64,000 bases of DNA from Ischnura elegans. Taxonomy: Eukaryota; Arthropoda; Insecta; Odonata; Coenagrionidae. The DNA is taken from the NCBI RefSeq assembly GCF_921293095.1, contig NC_060252.1, positions 38,192,881-38,256,880 of the forward strand, in the 5' to 3' direction. A model generated the notes under the pieces. The model was not told where the DNA came from. It worked only from the letters and a program-made list of their open reading frames with translations, and ran no database searches. The translations under genes and the position numbers were made by a program. Of the stretch, positions 35,303-46,385 are shown in pieces; position 1 is the first letter of the stretch, and every line of letters begins with the position of its first letter.

Positions 35303-36792
35303 CGCACTCCGGGACCGACGTATAATGAGGAATTGCTGCTGTGAAGTACTGGTATTCCGATTTGTTTTGAGGCGTATGATAGATAAATGAGGTGTCTTCA
35401 AGTGCATAGCCTCAATCATTGTTGACCGATTAAGTTTTATATTGTTTCAATTGCTTAAATCACATTGAGATGCGATGGTGTTTGTTCAATCACTTGAAAA
35501 TAGCTCCATTTCATTAATTTTTGTGTTAAATTCAAGTTAACTCGTATTAAGTTCACACGAGTTTGTGAAACTAGTAAAATAATCCATGTGAACGAACCTT
35601 CAATGAAGCGCACCCGAATATGGGATTCCAGGATTATGTACTCCTAACCCATCTTTTCTGACCTCATCAGCGCCCTAAATATATTTAAAAAATTGAATGC
35701 ATTGGGAACATGGATTACATTTGTTGAAATGGCGTCTTTTTTCTCCACGTGTTAAGGTGGTGAAAACTATACTCCCCCATAGGTACGCCACTGCTCCTCC
35801 CTTCTTGTTACATGATTAAGCCACCTTATCCTCCTACTTCTTATCACAGCCACATCCGTATTTCTGTACGAGTTCCTAAGACCTCTCTCTGTTGTTCAGT
35901 ATTCTCCATAGCCGTTCTTCAATGTATCCATCTCAATAATTTATTTCCAAATCTTATATACTTCTTCTGTTTCTGTTTTTTTTTGTGTATGGCTGTACAA
36001 TGACTGTGTATATTCTAATTCTTTAGTCATTGGTAGTAGTTCACTCGCTATAAATTTTGATTGGCTTCAGTAACATTTATCAGCTGAATTTAACCTCATT
36101 TCACTCTCTTCTTCTATTATATTTTTATATAAAAAATGAAAATGCTTTCCCATGCCTTTGTTTTCCTTCTATTCCGTACCTCTCCGCGTCTCGCTCTGCA
36201 CCCGTTTTTTTGTCTACGCCGTCATTTTTTCATGGTTGTTTTATTTTATTTTGTTTTGCGGTGAAAATTAGAAAAAAAAAATGAAATGGCGGCTGACCAA
36301 TCTCAAAAGTGGTCTTACCTCGCCAAATAACCCAATACCCCAATCGAATGCAATTTGGGGGTTGAAAACTGATAGAAGCCATAAAGTAGAAAAGAATGGT
36401 GGTTGAAGCTGAACCCTTGATAATGACACAGTATGCATCGAATTCAGTTAAGTGAATGTGTGGCAAATTAATCAGTCGTTCTTACTCTCATCATAATAAC
36501 GAAATCCCACAAAGCTGGGCCAGCAACTTTAGAATAATTAGGTAATAAAATGTATTCATTGACAAAGCCAAATCAAAAATACACAGAAAAGATTTTTGAA
36601 AATGCAAAAAGTAATGTATTCAGTATCTCAGAATTGTTCTTAAAAATAAACTAAATTTAAAGTCAATCACGGTAGTTTGAAATTAAATAATGGAAATATC
36701 TTTGCATTTCAATACATTTGTTTCACTCGTAAGGTTTTACAACCAAAATTCTTTTTAACTGCGTAACTTAAGTATAGATGGAAATGTATTTT
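35303..36792. other. Mostly unannotated sequence
   Basis: Only a fragment of an hAT-type MITE end is visible: CCCCCATAGGTACGCCACTG at 35774-35793. The open frames here (62-78 codons) are AT/CT-rich and unrecognised. Confidence 0.4.
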
Positions 36793-36802
36793 GACCTTCA
36801 AC

Positions 36803-36869
36803 AGAGTCCTCTAGATTGCTCTCTCAACACTACTCTCTATAGTTATTATATGGCAAAATAGAGGACTCT
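36803..36869. mobile_element. Tiny TIR element (67 bp) with 10-bp TSD
   Basis: AGAGTCCTCTA at 36803-36813 and its exact inverse TAGAGGACTCT at 36859-36869 enclose an AT-rich loop. The decamer GACCTTCAAC stands on both sides (36793-36802 and 36870-36879). A 9-10 bp TSD suggests Mutator-like mobilisation, but the TIR is too short to assign. Confidence 0.65.
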
Positions 36870-36879
36870 GACCTTCAAC

Positions 36880-37208
36880 TGCAGGATAAATTGGCTACGG
36901 AACTATGTAGCCAAATCATCGTCTTCAAGGCTATTTTCTCCGACTCCACGTATTTTGTAACTTCCACATCACATACTATTCCTCTTGGAGCCTTCTTTAT
37001 AGACACCCAAATGGATTTTCTATGTAGGATATTTAGTTAATCTCTTGGGAAAATCGAGGTTTTTCCTCAATATAAGATCTAGTGCTTTCCCGTCGCACCC
37101 AGTAAATATAAATTTCTCGGGTTCTACTCCGGGTAGATAATTCCATCTCTGCCGAATGGGCTCCTTTACTGTCGGGTGAGTTCTTCCATCGCAGCCCACC
37201 AGATACAA
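36880..37208 (-). pseudogene. Unidentified gene-like fragment
   Basis: Two minus-strand frames look protein-like: LYLVGCDGRTHPTVKEPIRQ to FIFTGCDGKALDLILRKN (about 37210-37020), and KSIWVSIKKAPRGIVCDVEV to KTMIWLHSS (about 37018-36890) in a shifted frame. Upstream, at about 37370-37270, another piece reads KDSAEKTGVEFFSENIPEML before a GT that could be a donor site. I do not recognise the family. It may be a broken multi-exon cellular gene or transposon coding sequence. Confidence 0.3.
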
Positions 37209-37665
37209 AACCCGAGAGATTTTTTTCTAAAAATTACTGCATATTTGTAATAACCAAGTTAAATATACCTACAAATGCCGCATACTTTGGTTGACACCAC
37301 TCAACATTTCAGGAATATTTTCACTGAAAAATTCGACCCCGGTTTTTTCTGCTGAGTCCTTTGAGATTTGAGTGCGATTTTAGCGTAATTGCTACTACTT
37401 AGTTTAGTTTCAACTAGTATCATAATATCTAGTATAGGTGAGTTCTTTCATCATAACCTTGGTAGTCATGAAAGAACGCATCAGATGCAAAACCTTACAG
37501 AATTTTTACTAAAAATATATGCTTAAGTGTCATAACAAATTAAATAATATTTGCGTTTATCGCATACTTAGTCTTATTGACTTAATTATTCGACTCAACA
37601 TTGCAGTGATCATTTCACTAAAAATACCTCCCTTGTTTTTTTATGCCAAGTCCTTTGAGAGACGT
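37195..37665. repeat. Tandem duplication of the gene-like fragment's upstream part
   Basis: 37195-37375 and about 37470-37665 align in order: GATxCAAAACC, TTTTTxCTAAAAAT, CCGCATACTT/TCGCATACTT, ACTCAACATT and GTCCTTTGAGA. Between them lies GTTCTTTCAT...ATGAAAGAAC, a 10-bp inverted repeat. Confidence 0.5.
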
Positions 37666-39548
37666 TTTTAGTCATGACACAATTTGAAGCTTATTTATTT
37701 ATTTTACCACCAAAAACGGCACTAAGGCTTTTATATTGGCTGTTTACGTAAATAAATGATAGCTAAAAGATAACACATTAAATAAAAACTAACAGAAAAC
37801 AATTTTTTTTACATAAGATGGGCCACTATGGATTAGACAGCGGTGAATTATTCAGATGGCATTTTAAGGAAGATTTGTAACTAGTGACAGAGGAAAAGGG
37901 GTTCAGGGAAAGGACGTTTGAAGCAATGGAGTTAAATAAGGACGGGATTCGGTAGAACAGAGAGCGTTGAGATACGGAAAGACGGAATCGCGGAATTTAA
38001 AGCAGAGAGTTATAAATTAGTTCCTATACATCGAGCAGCCTATGATAGGGGCTTCACCGGCTGTTGCCGGGAGAGGATTTAAGTTGATGAGAAGCGTTTG
38101 AAATTCGAGGCAAAGCATAGCTGGGTGACCTTGTGCGGTTCGAAAAAAATATTAATGATAAAACAGCAGAGCGACGACGTGCGCTTCCTTGTATTCGGTG
38201 GCATCACTTTGGCGCCTGAGAAACTTCATGCTTGCCACGTTTGGTCAGCGTAACGATGGGCAGTCGAGGGGGCAGGATCGCGTATCTTTTTACCTGCTTC
38301 GTAAAATGACCGAAGAAAGGGCTATACCTACCCGTGGCATTCGGCCGGCGATGAACTTCCCTTCTTTACCTAAACATATATCCCCGCGTGCCTCGAAGAA
38401 GACTTTTCAGTGCTTGAAGGATGTCAACAAGAGAGAAATCTACCAGCCCACCCGCACCCAGTCGCCTATTTTTATTATGCACGGAATTTTTTTTTATACC
38501 CCTTAGACAACTTCGGTCGAGTCGTTCCTTTTTAAAGCGTTTTTATAAACTCGATTTTTTCTTTGCCATCTTGCCCGTGTCTAATCTTGCAACTCCACTC
38601 AAGCCCAATTTTCGATTGTTTTTCAAGCCGAAATTTTGAGGCTAACGCAGAACCATGACAATGTCATATTTTAACACTATTATTATGATTTTCACTGTAT
38701 CTCGATTGTTTTCAGAATTTAAAACTAAGCACGAAGATTAGTGTAAAAAATGGCTACCAAAATCAGATTGTAGCGCTGCGATCATTTAAAGGAACGAATT
38801 ATCGAACGAGTCATAGCAACAAATTTGTTTACACTAAAGATATTTGAAAAATTGATTAATGAAAAATTTCCTGGCAAAAGAAGAAGGAGAGGCTAAAACA
38901 AAAAGAGAAGACATGTAAGGTAGGAAATTTGCATTTTATTTTTGAAAAGTCAAACTCCTCCTGGCTTGTGTACGTATGAACAATTCCACGCAGAAAAATT
39001 TGTTGTTTTAATCACTTTAAACCCAACATTCCCTTTTGTGCCGTCATTTCTATTTACTGAAACTATGCTCGCGTATACATTTCGCCGAAGACTATCTAAA
39101 TTAAACAGCTTGATGGATAAATTATTATAAAAACGTTTTTATAAGCATTAATTTTTATTTTGTATTATTATTTATGATGCATGAAAACATTTTATTTGTA
39201 TGCCCCTGAGACAACTTCGGTCGAGTTCGATAATTCCTATGTTCTTCATTCAAAATATCGCCCATCTTTTGGCCGGCAGCCTCTTTCGTTGGCTTGCTCT
39301 TCGACGCTGTTAAAAGTCCTTGCCAGCTTCGCCACCGGAAGTGGGGTGGGGCGTCGCACAAGGAGGAGGAGGTGGAGAAACATACGAGCATCGCCACCCG
39401 GTTCATGGACGTGAGGACACCTGTTGAGCGGAGAGCGGTCCCTCGTAGAAGATAGGTATGATTATCGGGAGTAGAGTCAACGAGGTGATCCCTAGGCGAT
39501 CCGATCGAAAGGCTATTTACCCCAGCAAGTCCTTTTGCACTCGTGGAG
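37666..39548. other. Mostly unannotated sequence
   Basis: A ~30-bp direct repeat (AGACAACTTCGGTCGAGT with a preceding CCCCT) occurs at about 38500 and 39210. The frames at 38189-38506 and 39155-39414 are not recognisable. Confidence 0.4.
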
Positions 39549-40214
39549 AATAGGGTGGCTTCCTATTATTTTTTTATTGCCTAAATCGAAAGATTATTAC
39601 TCCTGGAGTACGTATTTCACGCTTTTAGATTTTTAAATGACAATATCTATTTTTCGCGATTAAATGAAAAGTGAAAATTTTCAAGCGCGCGAAAACGCGA
39701 CGCGTAAGTATGAATGCCGGTAAATCTCTCCGTGTGACGTATTTCTGGTTCCCGCTGCCGCCGTGTGAGGTGACCTTGAGGCGAGGCTTACCGCTGATAC
39801 GACGCAAGCTGCTAGCGGGTAGCGGAGTACCCTGCTGGCTGGTAGCGCTTGGCTTAAATAAGGATTATTAATACCTTATCAAACAAAGAAAACTTTCCGA
39901 CCTTAGCCAGTTTTAATAGGCGATTATTAAGACATGTTTCCCTGAGCTCTGCGCCTCATGCATGCATTGATAACCTCAGACAATGTATAACTCCTATCTT
40001 CTCTAGAAACTAGGTCCCTGTGACGTCACATGGAGTGGCATCGCATGGGCGCCAATCTAGCCCTTTTCAAATGAGGATAAAAATGGACCATTGCCATTCG
40101 TCTAAACCGGTATTTCGAAAACGAAATAATTGGTATATTATGAATACAGTAATGGTGGGTAACGAATCGCAATCAATGCCTTTCGTTTTCTTTGATGGAG
40201 GAAACTACCCTATT
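39549..40214. mobile_element. ~670-bp MITE, copy 1
   Basis: The ends are inverted: AATAGGGTGGCTTCCT on the left and GGAAACTACCCTATT on the right. It aligns over its whole length with 58711-59380, including GCGCGCGAAAACGCGAC, CTAGGTCCCTGTGACGTCAC and GGTGGGTAACGAATCGCAATC. No coding capacity. Its class is unassigned because no TSD is clear in either copy. Confidence 0.75.
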
Positions 40215-40302
40215 ATTTTTTTTATAAATGTAAATGATAGTTTCCACAGGTCTCTGGAGCGGGGCTTCGAGAGATAACTATGATTTACATTTATCAAAAA
40301 AA
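40215..40302. repeat. Perfect-arm hairpin next to the MITE end
   Basis: TTTTTTATAAATGTAAATGA and its inverse near 40278-40302 form arms of about 25 bp with two differences. The inner TCTCTGGAGC/GCTTCGAGAGA part can pair further. It begins directly at the MITE's right terminus and is absent after the 59.4-kb copy. Confidence 0.6.
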
Positions 40303-40560
40303 CAATTCTGCGCGAGTGCAAAAGGACTATGTTTCCCGTCACCAAGTTTCGCCAAATATCGCCATCAAGCATTAAGTTTATTAGAACTCTTACGTTAATG
40401 AAATAAGTATGCCGTTCATGAGTGACCCAGGCCCAGTTAAAATGACCACTTATAAAATCATAACAGCCACCATGTATAAATCGTATTACAAATGGGATCA
40501 TCATCGTTTATTTTCGTGTATTTCATGAAGACTCGGATATTATATATTATCACTGCTCCT

Positions 40561-40844
40561 CAGTGACGTAGCCACGGGGGGGGGGGGTTCTCCGGGTTAC
40601 AACCCCACCCCCTCCTCAACCTTAATAAAAAAAGGCGCCAAAAACAAGTTGGATGGTCACATCAAATAACTTTTAATAAACACTCGTACAAAATCACTGT
40701 TTTTGAGTCTTAAAAACATCAAAATCCCAAACTTTTCCTTGGGAGGACCCCTATATGCCCTGGTGTGTTTTCCATACACCCCGGAAGGGCCCCGAAATCT
40801 CCGGTTAACCTCCCCTCCCATTTCTAGTCCTAGCTACGCCACTG
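40561..40844. mobile_element. hAT-type MITE, copy 2
   Basis: Starts CAGTGACGTAGCCACGGGG and ends CTAGCTACGCCACTG. The interior matches 7191-7464 (CCGGGTTACAA, GGCGCCAAAAAC, GTGTGTTTTCCATACACCCC). Flanks share GCTCCT, a partly decayed TSD. Confidence 0.8.
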
Positions 40845-40899
40845 CAGTGCTCCTGGGCGCCTAGTTCGTGAAGTTCTGGGATACAGATATACAGAGGGT

Positions 40900-40945
40900 C
40901 GCGGATTGGCGAAACGAGGCGAAACCCTCGTATCGCCAATCCGCG
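40900..40945. repeat. 46-nt near-perfect hairpin
   Basis: CGCGGATTGGCGA (40900-40912) pairs with TCGCCAATCCGCG (40933-40945). After one A-A mismatch, ACGAGG pairs with CCTCGT around a 6-nt loop CGAAAC. Nineteen paired bases out of 20 positions is far above background. The function is unknown. Confidence 0.8.
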
Positions 40946-41119
40946 CCAAAAGGCCCTCTACCAAATATCATACCAACTTTTCGCTAGAAAAAAAAGGGTG
41001 CGTCCACCTGCTTATACTGTCGGAATTTCACGTACCTACCTATAATATACATTACACCTCTCTGAATATTTCTATTATATCCCAGGAAGAAGGATAGCAC
41101 TAGGGTCTAAGAGGGTTAA

Positions 41120-42319
41120 AAAGACATGTTTTTGTTTTTAATTTTTATAATTCAGCATTTTTTTACTCATTTCACATTTCGTAAAATCGTGAAATCGCAC
41201 AGACGCTGCTGAAAAAGATTAATTTTAAGCAACAAATTTAGACGAACGATTTCTCACGGCAACTTTCACTTTCGCATATTGAAAGCAATCAAACATTATG
41301 GATGAGATAGAGCTTCTATGCCTTCTAAAGACGTCACGACAGTGCAGAGAATGTATAACAGGTTTAACCACGGTATTAATTCAGGGGGAGTGAGCGGAAT
41401 TGAGACATTTCATTCTGCAACGGTAGGCATACAGATTAAAAGCTCATCAAGTTAAAAGATCCTCACGAATCGCGTTGCTAATGCTTTGAGGTTTCTGAAA
41501 AGCAGGTCAACTCGCTCACTAACGGTCTGCAGATATATCATTCCAACAAGGAAAGTAAAGGGGAAACGAATTTTATAAGAAGGGGATGTGATTTCTCTCT
41601 TTCTATCTGCTATCTAATTTCCGCCGTACAAAGGGAACAATTCTGAAAATTTGGCGCCGTCATCAGAGAGTCAGGTGATGAAGTAACCTGCTCGGAAATT
41701 CTCGGAAATAATGAGCCAAGACGCTGTTCTGTTCCATGTGAAATAAAATTTAATTTTAAATTCCAAAATACATTGCATAGCATTCCAGCAATCCTCGATA
41801 CCGTAACCAGGTTTCAGGTCATCCATCACTTAATTGCTAATATAATGGTATTGGAAGACTCCAGCCCATTTCTATCGTTTCCATCGAGTGACTCTTCGTA
41901 GTAGCTGTGAATGAATTGTCTTCCGTTTAAGAGCTAACCCTATCTAAACTGATAAAGATAATTTTTTCCGAACGGGTAGGTATAGTGATGCGCTTTTCTT
42001 ACATTAAATGCATAATGACAATGCCCTAAATTTCATATTAAATGAGAATTAAGTGTTTTCACGTGGAACAACCAAATATCTCTGATCGTCACTATTCTAA
42101 AAAAACCACTACCGACCACCGACTGATACAAATATTTGGGGTGAACGAGACGAGAAACGACAAAAAAAATTCAATTGAACCCCCTCTATAGTAGTCAGAA
42201 ACCCTAGAAAAAATTGTCGAAACATTACATTTTCCATATATTTAAACGTTGCCAACTGCATTTATGCCTCTACTTTGGTTATATAGGGTGGAGGAAAATT
42301 ATGTATGGAACTTTTTACT
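41120..42319. other. Unannotated sequence
   Basis: No supported gene or repeat seen. Confidence 0.4.
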
Positions 42320-42750
42320 CTGGATAGCTGTTGCCAATAGGAACCAAATTCACTATTGATATTTAGGTCGAAACTGCACCATTTCTAAACTAAAGGCACT
42401 TTGAGTCTAGAGGCCCGTTTACCCGCTAGTTTTCCTTGTTTCCGGATGCTCTGAGCAAAGTGTGACTTTAAATGCTCTGCCTGGTAAGGTCGCGATGCAT
42501 CCAAGGGAACCGGCAACAAGGCAAATTCGTGGCCAATCGGAGGCTCAAAGTTTCTATCTAGTTTAATAATGGTGCGTTTTCGACCTGAACATCATTAGTG
42601 ATTTAATAAAACTGGCATCACCTATCCAGGATAAAAATTGTATGACCTAAATTTTCTCCGCGCTGTATATGCCAAGCGTGAAATTCACCATGAGATAATC
42701 ATTTGGCATAGCCGGAATTCGAACTCGGATCTCCCTGTTTTCCCTCGAAT
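42320..42750 (-). repeat. SINE-like repeat D, uninterrupted copy
   Basis: Counterpart of the split copy at 21060-22115. The minus strand carries a B-box-like GAGTTCGAATTCCGG near 42720. It serves as the empty-site reference for the RTE-like insertion. Confidence 0.65.
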
Positions 42751-43385
42751 TCCCTCGGATCTCTCCATTCACCCTTGGTGTTTACAACCTTGCACCCGTG
42801 CGCGTTACTGCGTACTAAGTTACTTATTCTACGCAGTGCTTTGAATATAAATTGGTGTTGTTAAAAAACTATCAGCGGGAAAAGAGGTGTTTTTCCTCCA
42901 TTTGTACCCGATTCCAAGTCAAAATCAGCCTTTCGGCTAGATGCTCGGAACATTTCCCGTAAGTCGATGGGGTACTTTTTTTGCAGTAATATTCTTGTGA
43001 ATCCGTCAAATTTCCGCTGCGGGAATTCCAATTTTCGTGTGCTTTTCGCAGTGGGCCTTCACACCTCATGAATGATGATGGAAATAAAATCCATACCCAT
43101 TCACTGCTTGATGTCTTCATCATTGCTGCTTCTTGATGTTTCCTCTAAGGTTTTTTTTTCTTTCCGCAACAGCACACACAACGGGCCTACGCGCTGAACG
43201 TGAGACTCTCGAAATGTGGAGCCTGGGAAACCACCGCAAGAACTATGGCGGAGGTGCAAGATTGGAGCGGAAATGGTCATCAGCAGTCGGGATGTGGAGG
43301 GATAAACGTTGGTGCACCTCCACATTATAGTGTGCTCCTTTAAAATTATTATTGAAAAAAATATACCGGTTAGTTATACAGGATT
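42751..43385. other. Unannotated sequence
   Basis: Overlapping frames on both strands at 42872-43330 are short and unrecognised. Confidence 0.4.
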
Positions 43386-43393
43386 CCTTGAAA
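43386..43393. repeat. 8-bp TSD of the hAT-type MITE, left copy (CCTTGAAA)
   Basis: The right copy is at 46378-46385, displaced by the later Transib insertion. Confidence 0.9.
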
Positions 43394-43664
43394 CAGTGGC
43401 GTAACTAGGAATATGCTTTGGGGGGACCTGGGGGGGAACCTAGGGGGGGTCCGTGAAAATTTTTGAAAAATGCCTCATCTCAATGAATCAAATGACTTAC
43501 TGCCATGATATTTATAAATTGTATTCATCTTTAATCAAATGCAGTTATGACATGTCAAAACTGGTCAATAGTTAAAAAAATATTTTTATTTCTCTGATCC
43601 TCTGGGGGGGGGGTCTAACCCCTCATCTCCCCCCCCCCTCCCCCCCCCCATAGTTACGCCACTG
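43394..43664. mobile_element. hAT-type MITE, copy 3, host of the Transib insertion
   Basis: CAGTGGCGTAACTA at the left end and TAGTTACGCCACTG at the right end are perfect 14-bp inverted repeats. The 8-bp TSD CCTTGAAA follows hAT rules. The interior has the G- and C-homopolymer runs common to the family. The last five bases (CACTG) are also the Transib target site. Confidence 0.9.
43660..43664. repeat. 5-bp Transib TSD, left copy (CACTG)
   Basis: These are also the terminal bases of the hAT-type MITE. Confidence 0.9.
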
Positions 43665-46372
43665 CACAGTGGTCCCAATCGCTAATCTAGCGGGACAAAA
43701 GTCAATTTTGCAACTTTTAAAAATAAAGTCGCCGTAGGTGTCGCGATATCCGCAATTAAATGCTTCATCATGATTGGTAACTTTTACAACGTTTATATAA
43801 GTTATAACAATGTTATGCAGCTGCAAAGTCACGCATTGAGATTGCCTACCATCCGCCTACACCCAGACGGTGGCTGACTCGCTAGCATTAACACGTACCT
43901 GCTAGATAGCAATAACGCAAGGAACGACAATTTCTAACGGGATCTTATAGCCATCGGTATATAGCATTATTTAGAGTGATTTTTCTTCAAATATAATTGC
44001 TTTAAAATACTAGATTTCAAATGGCAATCTCTCAGTCTTTAAAACCTCGTTTTTTATCGACTTCAATTGTTTAAATTGACTTATAAAAAATATATGTCGA
44101 GGTAGGATTGCGAAACCTTCAAAGGCATGTGGAAACGTCCTTATAGTTATAGATACTTTAATCACATTTTGCGCCTACTTGCGCTTTGTGACAATAATGC
44201 CCTTTTTGTTCCATGAAGTTAACAAACGAGAACCGTTGAGACGCGGGACTGGGGGCATTTCCTCGGACGACGCCTGGAATATCGGGATAAATTACGCTAT
44301 TATAGAGAAGAAATATTTGTAATTTTAACTATTGCAGTTTTGTACTGTATAAATTTTTATTAATATTTATGGTATAGTTATTACATGGCTTACAATTGTT
44401 TACATTTTTATATCGATAGGGAAAATCATGTCGCATTCAGAGCGATTCAAGGTACCGGCGGTAAATCACATGGAATTGTCATAATTGCTGAGGGAAAACA
44501 GACTATAGATGATTTATTAAATGCGTAGAACATAAATTAGGATTTGAAAGTCGTAATGAAGATACCTCAAAGGACATCAGGAAAATTGTGATGCTATTTT
44601 AAAGTAATTTTGATAAAAAGTAAAAACAGTGCTCCAGAAAATACGACAGATTTTGGTATATGTGAACAGTCTCTTTTGAAGGATATATCGAAAATAGAAC
44701 CTTGTTTTGCAAGCCAGATTTCATTGCCAAGCTCTGGGAAAAAATATGCGGCTGCAATTATAAAAGACATAACTGAAAACATACCAAAGAGAGCTACCAA
44801 CTATAGGAAGGCTTAATTGTCTTCACCTTTGATTCAAATACCATATTCATCATCAGAAGCTTTGTCCTTTTCCAGGGAAAAAACCTGCCAAGCAACAGTG
44901 CGTAAACATCAGAAGAGAGGCCAACCAGAGACGGTGCGATATTTATCTCTCATACAAGATAAATTTGAACTCAAAGTTGTCTTGCTATCCCCCATCACAA
45001 GAACTGACCATTACTGATACTTCCGCCGAGGTCAAATTACTGGCTCTCGTGAATAACACTATTTTGGCTCAGAGAGATGTTGTCGCCGCTTTCCTTCGGT
45101 CTGGTAATGAATTCAAACTAACGATGATATTTAAATGGGGTTAAAATGGGAGTGACGGGCACAAGCAATATAAGCAAAGATTTGTATTTCGGAAGGAATT
45201 ACGTCCAGTGGACGATTCCTATATGTTTTCCATTTCTATGTCAGCTAAAATCAAATGATAAAAACAACATCTTATTGCAGAATACTAGGCCATCTTCGAT
45301 CAGGTATTGTAGACCCATTAAATTATTTCTGGAAGATCAAAGTTAGGAGATAACTGTGAAAGGAGTGCAAAAGATAGAGGCGCAGATCTCTCTACTGATG
45401 CCCTTGGTCATCGAAATAAACGGGAAGAAATTGTACATAGTATCAGAATTTTGACATTAAAAGAATCCTGAAATTTCATCAGGCATTAATGGAGTAGGGG
45501 TGGAATTATTTCAGTGGTTTGGAGCAATTCATAGCGCACTTTCCTGTGGTTTCTCCATAATTACAAGTGTATTTGAGAAGTATGCTCAAAAAACAGAAAA
45601 AATATACATGCGTCATACTCATGGTATTATATGCCTTTCACGGTACATGAAATATAATTCATGAGACAAAAGTGATTGATTACCCCCATTGCATTGCATT
45701 AGTTCACATTGGAATGCTTTCCGAAGAGGCCCAAGAAGCAAGCATATTCGTAAATTCAAAGAAAATCACGCGCAAAAATAATCAAGAAAGGACACAATTA
45801 GAGATGTTTTTAACCTACTATTAGTCACATCTGATCCTTATGTTTCCAATATTAGTTCGCTGCACCCAAGGCATTGTTATTCCCTCTCGATGGATGTCAG
45901 ACAGCTTCTCAGGGAACCAATGTTACCTGTTCCTAATGAAATGAGTAATGTTGAAGAGATGGAGGACGTGGAGTCGGTAAATTTCGGAGATGAAGGTAGT
46001 TGGGAGAGTAATAATGATGAAGGTGACTAATATTCCGCAGTTCACATCCGGTGAAAAACGATTTTATGTGTATCTCCAGTGTTTAGGAGTATATTTTTAA
46101 AGTAATCAGTTCATTAAATTAAGAATAGCGCATTACTATAGATTTTTAAAATGATTTTCTGCATATTTTTCTAAGTGTTGAGTAAAACGAAATTTTTTTA
46201 TAAATAAAATTTTAATTTTTTCCATAAAAACCACCTTGAAAAGACCTATGATAGTGTTATTTTGTGTTTTTTGTCTATAATTAGGCAATTCTAAATGTTT
46301 TCACGACAAAAGCTCTAAGTTTTTTGGGAAAAATAATTTTGTCCCGCTAGATTCGCAATTGGGACCACTGTG
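43665..46372 (+). mobile_element. Transib-superfamily DNA transposon with 23-RSS-like ends
   Basis: A 2,708-bp element. The left end reads CACAGTG (43665-43671), a 23-bp spacer, then ACAAAAGTC (43695-43703). The right end, inverted, reads CACAGTG (46366-46372), a 23-bp spacer and ACAAAATTA (46334-46342). The two spacers match at 21 of 23 positions. The 5-bp TSD CACTG lies at 43660-43664 and 46373-46377. Transib elements are known for 5-bp TSDs, for TIRs resembling V(D)J recombination signal sequences, and for a transposase related to the RAG1 core. The interior carries such a transposase, decayed. Outside the TIRs the left 700 bp is non-coding. Confidence 0.93.
44600..46030 (+). pseudogene. 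Transib transposase (RAG1-core-related), decayed
   Basis: Readable blocks, in family order and spread over three frames: GKKYAAAIIKDITENIPKRA (44.75 kb); YSSSEALSF; then a long frame from about 44850 with VNIRREANQRRCDIYLSYKI, LNSKLSCYPPS, TDTSAEVKLLALVNNTI, FLRSGNEFKLTMIFKWG; GHKQYKQRF; NTRPSSIRYCRPIKLF (45.3 kb); a QISLLMPLVIEINGKKLYI block; GMLSEEAQEA (about 45720); and DTIRDVFNLLLVTSDPYVSN, ending in TAA at 46028-46030. The WGxDGS motif, which holds the first catalytic aspartate in this family, reads W-G-stop-N-G (stop at 45142-45144). The DGK motif expected near 45.45 kb is lost. The glutamate-rich block that holds the third acidic residue survives. The product would be a DDE cut-and-paste recombinase; this copy is dead. 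Confidence 0.9.
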
Positions 46373-46385
46373 CACTGCCTTGAAA
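46373..46385. repeat. Right Transib TSD (CACTG) followed by right hAT TSD (CCTTGAAA)
   Basis: 46373-46377 repeats 43660-43664, and 46378-46385 repeats 43386-43393. Removing the Transib element plus one CACTG restores a MITE with perfect ends and a perfect TSD. Confidence 0.92.

Noticed and set aside
43665-46372. hAT element (start CAGTGG with a 4-bp TGCA duplication)
   Set aside because: Reading the end as CACAGTG gives a 5-bp TSD that also restores the MITE end, and the interior transposase is Transib-like; hAT would need an 8-bp TSD.
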